DNA from: Nucisporomicrobium flavum
Lineage (GTDB): Bacteria > Actinomycetota > Actinomycetes > Mycobacteriales > Micromonosporaceae
NCBI RefSeq assembly: GCF_016464385.1
Contig: NZ_JADMLH010000007.1
Location: 186,001 to 250,000, forward strand
Direction of reading: 5' to 3'
DNA: 64,000 nucleotides
Below are positions 34,520 through 42,732 of the stretch, in pieces. Both the position numbers and the translations under genes were made by a program. Every line of letters begins with the position of its first letter. Positions within the stretch are counted from its first letter, which is position 1. The notes beneath the pieces were generated by a model. The model was given only the letters and a program-made list of their open reading frames with translations. It had not been told where the DNA came from and ran no database searches.

Positions 34520-35974
34520 GTGACGGCTTCCCCCACGGACACCTCAGTCGATCTCGTGACGCTCGGGCAGCGGCTGCGCCATCTGCGCCGCGCCAAGAAC
34601 ATGACCCTGGACCAGCTCAGTGCGGCGGTCGGGCGGGCGCCCTCCCAGTTGTCGCTGATCGAGAACGGCAAACGCGAGCCCAAGCTCAGCGTCCTGCAGG
34701 CGATCGCGGCGGCTCTCGGCGTACCGATGCAGGATCTGTTGAAGCCCGAGGCGCCGAGCCGGCGCGCCGGGCTGGAGATCGAGCTGGCCCATTTCCAGCG
34801 GGAACCCGCCTACCAGGCGCTCGGGCTGCCGGTCGTGCGCGGCGGGCGGCGGCTCCCGGCCGACGCGCTCGAGTCGCTCATCGGCCTGCACCGCGAGCTG
34901 ACCCGGCTGCTGACCGAGCAGAGCGCCACCCCCGAGGTGGCCCGCCGCGCCAACCAGCAGCTGCGCGAGCGGATGCGCCGGCGCGACAACTACTTCGCCG
35001 ACGTCGAGCAGGCCGCGGCGAAGGTGCTGCAGTCGGTGAAGCACGCCACCGGCCCGCTGTCGCAGCGCGGCATCCTCGACATCGCCGCGCACCTCGGCTT
35101 CACCCTGCACTACGTGCCGGACCTGCCCGGCTCCACCCGCTCGGTCACCGACCTCCGCAACCGCCGCATCTTCCTGCCCCAGGTGGCCAGCAACAAGGGC
35201 CACGACCCGCGCGCGGTGGTGCTGCAGACCCTCGGCCACTTCGTGCTCGGCCACAACGACCCGGCCGACTACGGCGACTTCCTGCGCCAGCGCGTCGAGG
35301 CCAACTACTTCGCGGCGGCGCTGCTCATGCCGGAGAAGTTCGCCGTCGACTTCCTGCGCGACGCCAAGGCCGACCGGGCCCTGGCCATCGACGACTTCCG
35401 CGACGCGTTCGGCGTCTCGTACGAGACCGCCGCGCACCGCTTCACCAACCTGGCGACCCACCACTTCGGCATCCCGGTGCACTTCTGCCGGGTGCACGAG
35501 AGCGGCACCGTCTACAAGGCGTACGAGAACGACAACGTCCGCTTCCCGGCCGACGTCACCGGGGCGATCGAGGGCCAGCCGGTGTGCCGCAACTGGGCGT
35601 CACGCACGGTCTTCCAGGCGCCCGACCCGTACTCGTCGTTCTACCAGTTCACCGACACGGTCGGCGGCACGTACTGGTGCACCGTCCACGTCGAGGCCAC
35701 CGGGTCGGGCCTGTTCTCGGTCACGGTCGGCACGCCGTACGAGCACGCCCGCTGGTTCCGCGGTGGCGACACCACCCGGCGTACGGTCTCCCGCTGCCCG
35801 GACCCGGACTGCTGCCGACGGCCCCCGGCCGAACTCGTGCGGCAGTGGGAGGGCAACGCGTGGCCGAGCGCCCGGGTCCACTCCCACCTGCTGGCGGCGC
35901 TGCCCCCGGGCACGTTCCCGGGCGTCGACCAGCAGGACGTCTACGAATTCCTCCAGCGACGCGCCGGGTCGTGA
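34520..35974 (+). CDS. XRE-type regulator of the RamB/ScfR class with degenerate IrrE-like domain
   Basis: 484 residues. N-terminal helix-turn-helix (GQRLRHLRRAKNMTLDQLSA, PSQLSLIENGKREPKLSVLQ), a helical middle, an IrrE/ImmA-like domain about 170-290 and a C-terminal DUF2083-like part with a four-Cys cluster (CPDPDCC). The zinc-protease motif HExxH is replaced by TLGH (LQTLGHFVLGHND), so it is not a protease. This architecture is that of RamB and related regulators of acetate and short-chain fatty-acid metabolism; divergence from aceA-aceB supports that role. GTG 34520 was chosen because of the -10 hexamer and the domain start. Confidence 0.85.
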   Translation: MTASPTDTSVDLVTLGQRLRHLRRAKNMTLDQLSAAVGRAPSQLSLIENGKREPKLSVLQAIAAALGVPMQDLLKPEAPSRRAGLEIELAHFQREPAYQALGLPVVRGGRRLPADALESLIGLHRELTRLLTEQSATPEVARRANQQLRERMRRRDNYFADVEQAAAKVLQSVKHATGPLSQRGILDIAAHLGFTLHYVPDLPGSTRSVTDLRNRRIFLPQVASNKGHDPRAVVLQTLGHFVLGHNDPADYGDFLRQRVEANYFAAALLMPEKFAVDFLRDAKADRALAIDDFRDAFGVSYETAAHRFTNLATHHFGIPVHFCRVHESGTVYKAYENDNVRFPADVTGAIEGQPVCRNWASRTVFQAPDPYSSFYQFTDTVGGTYWCTVHVEATGSGLFSVTVGTPYEHARWFRGGDTTRRTVSRCPDPDCCRRPPAELVRQWEGNAWPSARVHSHLLAALPPGTFPGVDQQDVYEFLQRRAGS

Positions 35975-35991
35975 TCGGACCGGCCCGGCGC
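35961..35991. terminator. Hairpin overlapping the regulator's stop codon
   Basis: GCGCCGGG (35961-35968) and CCCGGCGC (35984-35991) form an 8-bp stem across a 15-nt loop that includes the TGA. It lies between two convergent genes and may terminate both, although the stem is modest. Confidence 0.4.
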
Positions 35992-36005
35992 CGCCGGAAA
36001 AGGTG

Positions 36006-36398
36006 TCAGCGCACGAGAAGCGTGTAATTCGGCGCGATTCCGGTGCGACAGCGGAATGCCGTCCAGACCTTGCGGTCGACGCCGTCGGCGCCCACGCGCT
36101 CGCATTCCCCGCTCGGGTCGGCGACCTCGTTGAAGAGCGCCGTGTAGACCTGCGTCTCGGTCTCGGCGGCGGCGCTTCGCGGGCGGTACGTGACGATCAG
36201 ATCGTCGCCGGCGAACCCGTGACGGACCCGCGCGCCGGTCCACAGACCGGCGGCCTGACCTGCGGCGGCGATGACCTCCGCCCGGCCGAAGCCGTACGTG
36301 CCCAGCAGGCCGGTGGTCGGGGCGGGCGCGGCGTGAGCGGCGCCGGGGACGAGCAGGGTGGCGGCGACCGCGGTGGCGGCCAGGACGGTGCTTCGCAT
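36006..36398 (-). CDS. Small secreted protein of unknown function
   Basis: 130 residues. A clear signal peptide (MRSTVLAATAVAATLLVPGA, cleavage after AHA) leads into a mature domain of about 105 residues with two cysteines (GECERV and FRCRTG) that could form a disulfide. The C-terminus reads GIAPNYTLLVR. I do not recognise the family. GGAGG lies 9-10 nt before the ATG at 36398. It is separated from the carboxypeptidase gene upstream on the same strand by 153 nt that contain no other gene. Confidence 0.72.
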   Translation of the reverse strand: MRSTVLAATAVAATLLVPGAAHAAPAPTTGLLGTYGFGRAEVIAAAGQAAGLWTGARVRHGFAGDDLIVTYRPRSAAAETETQVYTALFNEVADPSGECERVGADGVDRKVWTAFRCRTGIAPNYTLLVR

Positions 36399-36551
36399 TT
36401 CTCGGCATCCTCCGGATAACGGCCGCGGGGTTCTTCCCGCAGCACCATGTCCAACCGCGGGAGGGTCATCTCCGCAGCGGCTCGACATCACCGTAAGAGC
36501 CGGCGCCGGAATGGGGTGCAAGCAAGCTCACACCAAATGGAGAAGAACCTG

Positions 36552-37586
36552 TTACACCATTTCGGATGGCGGGCGGACCGCCGGTTCGAGGAGGGACAGC
36601 GTGCGCTGCCCGGCGTCGAGGGAGGCGCGGATGCCGACCGGCATCGGCAGGTTCGGGCCGGCGTGGCCCACCTCGACGTTGCCCAGGACGGGGATGTCGC
36701 GGTCGCCCAGCACGTCGAGGACGATCTCCCGCAAGGTCGGCGACCCGCCCGGCTCCGCGAGGCCGTCGATCGCGTGCGGGATCCCCACCACCATGCCGGC
36801 GATCCGGTCGAGGATGCCGCAGTGCCGCAGCACGTGCAGGTAGCTCCACACGTACGAGGCCTGCCCGCCCATCTCCTCCCAGAACAGCACCGCCCCGTCG
36901 AACCGCTCGAGCGGCAACGCGTACGGCGTGGCCTGCGCGAGCACGATGCGGTTGATGACCCCGCCGACGAGCCGGCCTTCCGCCCGGCCGGGACGCCAGC
37001 ACTCCCACGACGGGCTCGCGGGTAGCACGCCGAGCGGCTCGGTACCCGTCAGCAGCGTCGAGTAGAGCCGCTCGAGCTCCGCCCTGCGCCCGGCGGGCAC
37101 GCGCTGCCAGGCACCGCCCAGGCCCGGCGTCGCCAGATCGGCGTGGAATCCCACCAGGCCCGTACGCGCATGCAGCACGAGGTGCAGCAGCGAGATGTCG
37201 CTGTAGCCGAGGATCGGTTTGGGGTCGGCGAGGATCGCGCCGACGTCGATGAGGTCGAGGTAGCCCAGCGCGGTCTGGCCGCCGTCGTGCGCGATGATCG
37301 CGCGGACCTCGGGGTCGCGCAGCAGGCCGTTGAGCTCCTCGGCGATCTCCGCCGGCGGGGCGGCGCTCCACCACCGGCGCCGTCCCGCTTCGAGCAGCGG
37401 TGCGCGCCGCACGCGGAAGCCCATCCGCTCGAGCACGGCGACCGCGCGTTCAAGGCCGGGTTCGTACTCGGCGTGCAGCGGCCCGGACAGCGACGCGATG
37501 ACGACAAGATCCCCGGGTACGAGCGCACGGGGCCGAAGCAGGGGCGGCAGTTCGGCGGCGATCACCGGGGCAGTCTGCCAGTTCAA
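36552..37586 (-). CDS. S66-family L,D-carboxypeptidase / MccF-like serine peptidase
   Basis: 344 residues. Conserved S66 features: GDLVVIASLSGPLH, IIAHDGGQTALGYLDLID, the nucleophile context ILGYSDISLLHL, the Glu in LFWEEMGG, and the His region GNVEVGHAGPN. Members trim the terminal D-alanine from murein tetrapeptides or cleave microcin-C-like toxins, and neither role can be excluded here. The TTG at 37586 overlaps the TetR stop (TTGA), so the genes are coupled; a GTG at 37565 is an alternative start. Being led by a TetR gene suggests inducible detoxification rather than housekeeping recycling. Confidence 0.85.
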   Translation of the reverse strand: MNWQTAPVIAAELPPLLRPRALVPGDLVVIASLSGPLHAEYEPGLERAVAVLERMGFRVRRAPLLEAGRRRWWSAAPPAEIAEELNGLLRDPEVRAIIAHDGGQTALGYLDLIDVGAILADPKPILGYSDISLLHLVLHARTGLVGFHADLATPGLGGAWQRVPAGRRAELERLYSTLLTGTEPLGVLPASPSWECWRPGRAEGRLVGGVINRIVLAQATPYALPLERFDGAVLFWEEMGGQASYVWSYLHVLRHCGILDRIAGMVVGIPHAIDGLAEPGGSPTLREIVLDVLGDRDIPVLGNVEVGHAGPNLPMPVGIRASLDAGQRTLSLLEPAVRPPSEMV

Positions 37587-38119
37587 GCGCCCGGCGGGGT
37601 GATGCCCTCCAGGGCGAGGGCGAGCAGCCGCTGCGTCTCGCCGGGCCCGCTGTGCTCGGTGGCCAGCGAGATCGCGTTCACCAGCGTCACCAGGTCCGTC
37701 ATGGAGACGTCCGCCCGTACCTTGCCGGCGGCGGCCGCCCGCAGCAGCAGCTCCTCACCCGCCGAGGTGAGCATCACGGTGCAGGCGTCGCTGTGGTGCG
37801 GTCCGTCCAGCAGCGACGCCGCGAGGCCACGGGTCGTCGTCACGTACGCCCCCAGCTCACGCAGCCAGGCGAGCAGGGCGGCGTACGGGTCGTCGCCGGC
37901 CGTCAGCTCACGGGCACGGCCGCAGACGTTCTCGATCCGCTCGTGGAAGACGGCCTCCAACAGGGCCGCACGGTTCGGGAAGTGCCGGTGCAACGTGGCC
38001 GAGCCGACCCCGGCGCGGCGGGCGATGTCCTCCAGGGAGGCGTCGGCGCCGTCGTGGGCGATCGCGTCCGCCGCGGCGGTCACGATGCGGTCGTAGTTGC
38101 GTTGTGCGTCAGCTCTCAC
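37583..38119 (-). CDS. TetR-family transcriptional regulator
   Basis: 178 residues. Helix-turn-helix: IVTAAADAIAHDGADASLED, ARRAGVGSATLHRHFPNRAA, then a ligand domain of the AcrR C-terminal kind (DLVTLVNAISLATEHSGPGE). The GTG at 38119 is preceded by GGGGAGGAG. It is first in an operon with the S66 peptidase and divergent from an NmrA-like reductase; the 98-nt gap holds a 21-bp palindrome and a repeated half-site, so it probably controls both directions. Confidence 0.92.
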   Translation of the reverse strand: MRADAQRNYDRIVTAAADAIAHDGADASLEDIARRAGVGSATLHRHFPNRAALLEAVFHERIENVCGRARELTAGDDPYAALLAWLRELGAYVTTTRGLAASLLDGPHHSDACTVMLTSAGEELLLRAAAAGKVRADVSMTDLVTLVNAISLATEHSGPGETQRLLALALEGITPPGA

Positions 38120-38139
38120 CGCCCGCTCCTCCCCGGTCG

Positions 38140-38169
38140 TTGCTGAAGTGGGGTGCCCCTCCGTATCGT
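38140..38169 (+). promoter_or_regulatory. Promoter of the NmrA-like gene with an operator half-site in the spacer
   Basis: TTGCTG (38140-38145) and TATCGT (38164-38169) are 18 nt apart. The spacer begins with AAGTGGGGTG (38146-38155), an exact copy of one arm of the downstream palindrome, so a TetR dimer there would cover the core promoter. Confidence 0.55.
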
Positions 38170-38179
38170 AGCGCCGAGG

Positions 38180-38200
38180 AAGTGGGGTGCCACCCCACTT
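38180..38200. promoter_or_regulatory. 21-bp TetR operator
   Basis: AAGTGGGGTG and CACCCCACTT are perfect inverted arms around one central base. A second copy of the left arm occurs 34 bp upstream at 38146. The site lies between the -10 and the ribosome-binding site of the NmrA-like gene, at or just after the transcription start. Confidence 0.75.
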
Positions 38201-38217
38201 ATTTCGGAGGAGGCAGC

Positions 38218-39108
38218 ATGTCCGTACTCGTCGTCGGAGGCACCGGCCAGCAGGGCGGAGCCACCGCCCGCGCCCTGCTCGCCGCCGGGACGCCCGTCCG
38301 TGCGCTCGTGCGCGACCCCGGCTCCGCCAAAGCGGCCGCCCTGCGCGAGGCCGGGGCCGAACTGGTCAAGGGCGACCTCGGCGTACCGGAAACGCTTGCC
38401 GCGGCCGTGGCCGGGGTACGCGGCGTCTTCTCGGTGCAGACGCCGGACATCGCCGATCCGGAGAGCGACTCGGAACGCGTCCACGGCCGCAACCTGATCG
38501 AAGCCGCCCGCGCTGCCGGCGTGGAGCAGTTCGTGCACACCAGCGTCTCGAGCGCCGGGGAGTTCCATCGCACCATGCCCGGCTGGGCCGAAGGCCGATG
38601 GAACCGGCAGTACTGGGACAGCAAGGCCGACATCGACGACTGGGTGCGCGCCGCCGGCTTCCGCTCCTGGACCGTGCTCAAGCCCGCGACGTTCATGGAC
38701 AACCTGCTCGGCTGGTCCCCGATGTTCGGCGACTGGTCGGACGGCACGATCGTGACCAGCCTGGCGGCGGACACCCGGATCGCGCTGATCGCCGTCGACG
38801 ACATCGGTACGGCCGCGGCCGCGGCCTTCACCGACCGGGAACGCTTCCACGGCCGCGACGTCCAGCTCGCCGGCGATCTCCTGACCATGACCGAGATCGC
38901 CGCGGTCCTCTCGGACGTGCTGGGCCGGCGCGTCGAGGCGCCCGTGCTCACCGCGGCCGAGGCGGTGCAGCGCGGCATGCACCCGGCGATGGTGTCGATG
39001 ATGGAATGGTCGAACGAGGTCGGCAACCCGGCCCGGCCGGAGCACAACCGCGAGCTCGGGCTGCCCACCACCGACTTCCGCACCTGGGCGGCGCGGGCCT
39101 TCGGATGA
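38218..39108 (+). CDS. NmrA-like NAD(P)-binding reductase
   Basis: 296 residues. Rossmann motif VLVVGGTGQQGGATARALLA at the N-terminus, then AGVEQFVHTSVSSAGEF, WTVLKPATFMDNLL, and a C-terminal part like NmrA/HSCARG proteins. These are atypical SDRs that act as redox sensors or quinone/NADPH-dependent reductases; the usual YxxxK is not obvious. GGAGGAGG precedes the ATG. Control by the divergent TetR through the 21-bp palindrome suggests response to an electrophile or drug. Confidence 0.88.
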   Translation: MSVLVVGGTGQQGGATARALLAAGTPVRALVRDPGSAKAAALREAGAELVKGDLGVPETLAAAVAGVRGVFSVQTPDIADPESDSERVHGRNLIEAARAAGVEQFVHTSVSSAGEFHRTMPGWAEGRWNRQYWDSKADIDDWVRAAGFRSWTVLKPATFMDNLLGWSPMFGDWSDGTIVTSLAADTRIALIAVDDIGTAAAAAFTDRERFHGRDVQLAGDLLTMTEIAAVLSDVLGRRVEAPVLTAAEAVQRGMHPAMVSMMEWSNEVGNPARPEHNRELGLPTTDFRTWAARAFG

Positions 39109-39112
39109 GGGC

Positions 39113-39144
39113 TCCGGCGCCGGGACTCTCGCCCCGGCGCCGGA
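39113..39144. terminator. Bidirectional terminator between NmrA-like and GH9 genes
   Basis: TCCGGCGCCGGG and CCCGGCGCCGGA form a perfect 12-bp stem with an 8-nt loop between two convergent stops. Confidence 0.75.
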
Positions 39145-39150
39145 TCCTGC

Positions 39151-41379
39151 TCAGTGGCGGCCGGGCGCCGACGCCACGGATGCCACGAACGCCGCGTTCC
39201 ACGCCAGCGCCGAGTTCCAGTTGATGGCGATCTCGTTCGTCGACCAGGACTGGATGTCGTCGATGTAGCAGAACTGCCCCACGCAGCCGGTCAGTTTGCT
39301 CTGCGCGTACGGGTCCTGGATGGACGAGTTCGCGCCGCCCGCGAGCGAGCCCTTGGGCGGGTTGGGCAGGGCCGGGTCGAGCTCGTGGGCGTACCAGCGG
39401 CTGTGCTGGTTGTGCGAGCTGACCTCGCCGTAGCCGGTGACGTACGACTGGTTGAGCGCGTTGCGGCCCAGCACGTAGTCCATGCCCTCGAGCACGCCGT
39501 CGCGGTACGCCGGGCGCCCGGTCAGGTCGTACGCCGAGGCGAGCACCACCATGTTGTTGAGGATGGCGCTGTTGGAGCCCCAGTCCCACATGTTGTTGGC
39601 GGGGGCGTACGGGACGCCGTACGCGTGGGCCTTCTGGATGGCCAGGTACTTGTCCGCGCCGGCGACCACCGAGGCACGCACCTGGGCCAGACCGGGCAGC
39701 TTGTTCGGCACGAGGGCCAGGTCGAGGCGGCCGGCGGCCGCGGTGTTGCCCCAGTCGAACGCGCCGGAGCCGAAGAGGTCGGCGGTGTGCACCGGCGAGG
39801 CGAGCACCGCATCGGCGTACTGCTTGGCGCCCGTGGTCAGGTACAGCTCGGCGGCGGCCCAGTAGAAGTCGTCGTCGACCTTGTCGTCGTTGTACGCGCC
39901 ACCGCCGGTGCCGTCCGACACGGAGGCGTAACGGGCCGGGTTCGCCACCGCCGCGGCGTACGCGGTCTTCGCGGCGGCCAGCGCCTTGCTCGCGAAGGCG
40001 GGGTCGTAGCGGTGGTAGAGCCGGGCCGCCTGCGCCGCCGTGGCGGCCAGGTTCAGCGTCGCCGCGGTGGAGACCGGGTGCAGCTCACGCGGCTGCGGGT
40101 CCTGGTGCGGCAGCAGCGGCAGGCCGGTCCAGTTCTGGTCGTGGATCTTGTGGTGGGCCATGCCGGCGAACGGCTGCCCGGCCGGCACCTGCATCTTCAG
40201 CAGGAACTCCAGCTCCCAGCGGGCCTCGTCGAGGATGTCCGGGACACGGTTGCCGCTCTCCGGGATGGCGAGCTGCGGGGTGGTGCCGCGGGTACGCAGG
40301 CTGCGCTCGTACTCGCTGAGCAGCTGCCACGTGGAGATGCCGCCGTTGACGACGTACTTGCCGTGGTCGCCGGCGTCGTACCAGCCACCGGTGACGTCGA
40401 GGCGGTAGTCGCAGACGCCGGCCTGGCAGGGCACGCTGCCGTCGCCCTGGTTCGGGGACACGTCGACGTGGCCGGCGGGGCGGGCGTACCCGGGCCGCAG
40501 GTCCTCGCGGATCTCGATGCCGCTGCGCTGGGTGTAGTAGAACTTCAGCGCGTCGGCGCGCAGCTGCTCGTACGCCTTGCCGCCGAGGTCGAACGGCCGG
40601 CTGGTCTCGCCGTCGGCGACCAGCGTGAACCCGGTGCCGGCCTTGCGGTAGCCGCTGAAGTCGATGGTGTGCACGTTCTGCCCGGAGGACGCGTCGACCC
40701 CGCGCGGCGCGCTGGTGCCCCGGGCCACGACGGCGCCGGCGGCGTTCTTCAGCTGCCACGGCAGCGCGGTGGTCGCCTCGGTGACGAGCGTGGCGCGCTT
40801 CGGGCCGGCGGGCACGTAGCCGACCTGGTTCACACGCACCCGCGGGCCGGTGTCGGGGACGTACACCTCGGGCGGGACGCCGCCGAGCAGCGAGACGTCG
40901 TCGACGCAGAAGGTCCACGGGTCGGCGCTGCCGCCGACCTGGAAGGCCACCTGCGCCTGGTTCGTGGTCGCCGGCGCGGCGAACGTGAACGAGTACGCGT
41001 CACCCGCGGCGGTCAGGGCGGGCGACGACTCGAAGTACGTGGTGTACGGATCGACGGCGAGCCCCACGACGGCCCGGGCGACGCGGCCCTCGGGGTTGCC
41101 GGAGGCGCGGAACGAGAACCGGTAGTTCTCCCCCTCGACCAGGTCGATGTCGTTCTGCCCGACGATGACGTCCCACTTGTTCTGGGTGCCGCCGGGGACC
41201 TCGGTGCAGGCCTGCCCGTCGGTCAGGGTGAGCGGGTTGGGGGTGGCCCACCACGGGTCGGTCCCGGTGCTGAACCCCCCGTTGACCACCTGCTCGACCT
41301 CGTCGGCCAGAGCGGGCGCGGACGGCGCCACGGTGAAGGCCGCCGCGAGAACCGCGGCGGCGCCTAGAGCACGTATCAC
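39151..41379 (-). CDS. Secreted GH9 endoglucanase with CBM4-like and Ig-like domains
   Basis: 742 residues. Signal peptide, a carbohydrate-binding module of the CBM4/9 type (about 31-165: VVNGGFSTGTDPWWATP ... WTFCVDDVSLLGG), an Ig-like CelD_N domain (RVRVNQVGYVPAGPKRATLV), and the GH9 catalytic barrel from about 275. Catalytic features: GGWYDAGDHGKYV with the paired Asp base, HNQHSRWYAHELDPALPNPP, and the acid Glu in STNEIAINWNSALAW. It hydrolyses beta-1,4-glucan outside the cell. GTG 41379 lies 8 nt after AAGGAG; a TTG two codons earlier is possible. A CebR-type box stands 13 nt upstream of the start. Confidence 0.95.
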   Translation of the reverse strand: MIRALGAAAVLAAAFTVAPSAPALADEVEQVVNGGFSTGTDPWWATPNPLTLTDGQACTEVPGGTQNKWDVIVGQNDIDLVEGENYRFSFRASGNPEGRVARAVVGLAVDPYTTYFESSPALTAAGDAYSFTFAAPATTNQAQVAFQVGGSADPWTFCVDDVSLLGGVPPEVYVPDTGPRVRVNQVGYVPAGPKRATLVTEATTALPWQLKNAAGAVVARGTSAPRGVDASSGQNVHTIDFSGYRKAGTGFTLVADGETSRPFDLGGKAYEQLRADALKFYYTQRSGIEIREDLRPGYARPAGHVDVSPNQGDGSVPCQAGVCDYRLDVTGGWYDAGDHGKYVVNGGISTWQLLSEYERSLRTRGTTPQLAIPESGNRVPDILDEARWELEFLLKMQVPAGQPFAGMAHHKIHDQNWTGLPLLPHQDPQPRELHPVSTAATLNLAATAAQAARLYHRYDPAFASKALAAAKTAYAAAVANPARYASVSDGTGGGAYNDDKVDDDFYWAAAELYLTTGAKQYADAVLASPVHTADLFGSGAFDWGNTAAAGRLDLALVPNKLPGLAQVRASVVAGADKYLAIQKAHAYGVPYAPANNMWDWGSNSAILNNMVVLASAYDLTGRPAYRDGVLEGMDYVLGRNALNQSYVTGYGEVSSHNQHSRWYAHELDPALPNPPKGSLAGGANSSIQDPYAQSKLTGCVGQFCYIDDIQSWSTNEIAINWNSALAWNAAFVASVASAPGRH

Positions 41380-41392
41380 GGACAAGTCTCCT

Positions 41393-41406
41393 TGGGAGCG
41401 CTTCCA
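41393..41406. promoter_or_regulatory. CebR/CelR-type operator upstream of GH9
   Basis: TGGGAGCGCTTCCA matches the established cellulose-regulator box TGGGAGCGCTCCCA at 13 of 14 positions. It lies downstream of the predicted transcription start, where LacI-family CebR would block elongation until relieved by cello-oligosaccharides. Confidence 0.85.
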
Positions 41407-41421
41407 TAGGCGGATGGACAC

Positions 41422-41450
41422 ATGTTGATGCGCAGGTCACACACTGTCAA
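41422..41450 (-). promoter_or_regulatory. Promoter of the GH9 gene
   Basis: On the minus strand a consensus TTGACA (41445-41450) is followed after 17 nt by CAACAT (41422-41427). The CebR box begins 15 nt further downstream. No gene lies in 41407-41597. Confidence 0.65.
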
Positions 41451-41597
41451 CACCTAGGAAACGAACCGTGGCGCCCGGGACACCACCAGATCGAGCCGTT
41501 CGACGATGCGAGCGGGTATCTCCGAGGTCGGCCGCCGACACCGAGACCGCCGAGCCCGGCGCCACATCCGCGTGCCGTGGACCATGACCGCGATTCC

Positions 41598-42662
41598 TCA
41601 CCGGTGCGCCGGCGTGGGCACCCGCCACAGGTCACCGCGGCGCGCGCCCCGTGCCGTCCGCGCCGCCACCACCATCCACGCCCCGGCGAGCGCCGCATAG
41701 AACGCCACCGCCAGGGCGGCCAGCAGGTGCGATCCCGTCCGGGCCGCCATCCCGCTCAGCCCGGTGACCACGGTCCCGACCGGGAACGTGAAGCTCCACC
41801 AGGTCAGCGAGAACGGCAGCCCGGCCCGCGCGGTGCGCACGGTGATCGCGGCGGCCAGCGCCGCCCAGAACAGGGCGAAACCGAGCGCGGGTACGCCGTA
41901 CAGCACCGCCAGCATCTGCGCGCCCGTCGCGTACGGTTCGGGCAGCACCCCGTGCGCGGCCCGGCCGAGGAGGTGGAAGGCCGTCACCGACTGGCCGATC
42001 GGGCCGAGCACGATCCACAGTGTGGGTACGGTCCGCGCCGCGCCCGGCGGGTTGGCCACCAGCCGCGACCAGAGCTGGGTGATCACGATGACCGCCGCGA
42101 AGAGGCTGAGCCCCGCCATCGCGTAGCAGGCGAGCAGCATGTCCTCGCGGAACGGCACGTGCGGCACCAGCAGCGCGCCGGTCGCCGCGGACACCATCGG
42201 CGACACGACCGGCATGAGCCAGCCGCCGAACGCAGCCTCCGGGCCGGCGCCGCGGCCGGTCATCATCCGGTACGGGACCGCGACGGCGACCGCCAGCCCG
42301 AGCAGCGTCCCGGCGCCCCACAGCACCGCGTCGACGGTGACCGCCGCGGCGTCGCCGAGCCATCCGCGGCCGAGCAGCAGCGTTCCCGCGCCCACCGTCA
42401 TCAGCGCCATCGGCGGCGCACCCCAGAAGTGGATCATCACCGGGTCGTCGGCGTGGCTGCGGCCGTGCACCGCCGCCGCCACGATCACCGCGGCGAGCAG
42501 CAGCGCGGCCAGCACCCACACCACCGTGGCGAGCTGGCGCAGGCCCGGCACAGGCACCGGCAGGGACGCGGCCGCCGTGGCGACGATGCCGGTACCCATC
42601 ACGGAGGCGAACCAATTGGGGCCGAACAGGACGGTGGTACGCGGTGCCAGCAGGGCGGTCAT
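41598..42662 (-). CDS. TDT/TehA-family membrane transporter (SLAC1-like)
   Basis: 354 residues with about ten membrane helices. The family opening FGPNWFASVMGTGIVATAAA is clear, and FGGWLMPVVSPMVSAATGAL and WWSFTFPVGTVVTGLSGMAA match the tellurite-resistance/dicarboxylate transporter (TDT) group. Members export or import anions such as sulfite, malate or tellurite-linked species; the ion is not determined. It is divergent from a LysR gene across 70 nt, the normal arrangement for a regulator and its target. The C-terminus is basic. Confidence 0.9.
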   Translation of the reverse strand: MTALLAPRTTVLFGPNWFASVMGTGIVATAAASLPVPVPGLRQLATVVWVLAALLLAAVIVAAAVHGRSHADDPVMIHFWGAPPMALMTVGAGTLLLGRGWLGDAAAVTVDAVLWGAGTLLGLAVAVAVPYRMMTGRGAGPEAAFGGWLMPVVSPMVSAATGALLVPHVPFREDMLLACYAMAGLSLFAAVIVITQLWSRLVANPPGAARTVPTLWIVLGPIGQSVTAFHLLGRAAHGVLPEPYATGAQMLAVLYGVPALGFALFWAALAAAITVRTARAGLPFSLTWWSFTFPVGTVVTGLSGMAARTGSHLLAALAVAFYAALAGAWMVVAARTARGARRGDLWRVPTPAHR

Positions 42663-42720
42663 GATCCGACTGTGCCGCGGGGCGGGACCGCCCGGTAGCG
42701 ATCGATCGCCTCTGAGGTCA

Positions 42721-42726
42721 TAGCCT
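42721..42726 (+). promoter_or_regulatory. -10 hexamer TAGCCT, leaderless start for lysR
   Basis: TAGCCT ends 6 nt before the ATG at 42733 and no ribosome-binding site is present. This decides for 42733 over a GTG placed directly against the hexamer at 42727. Confidence 0.6.
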
Positions 42727-42732
42727 GTGGTT

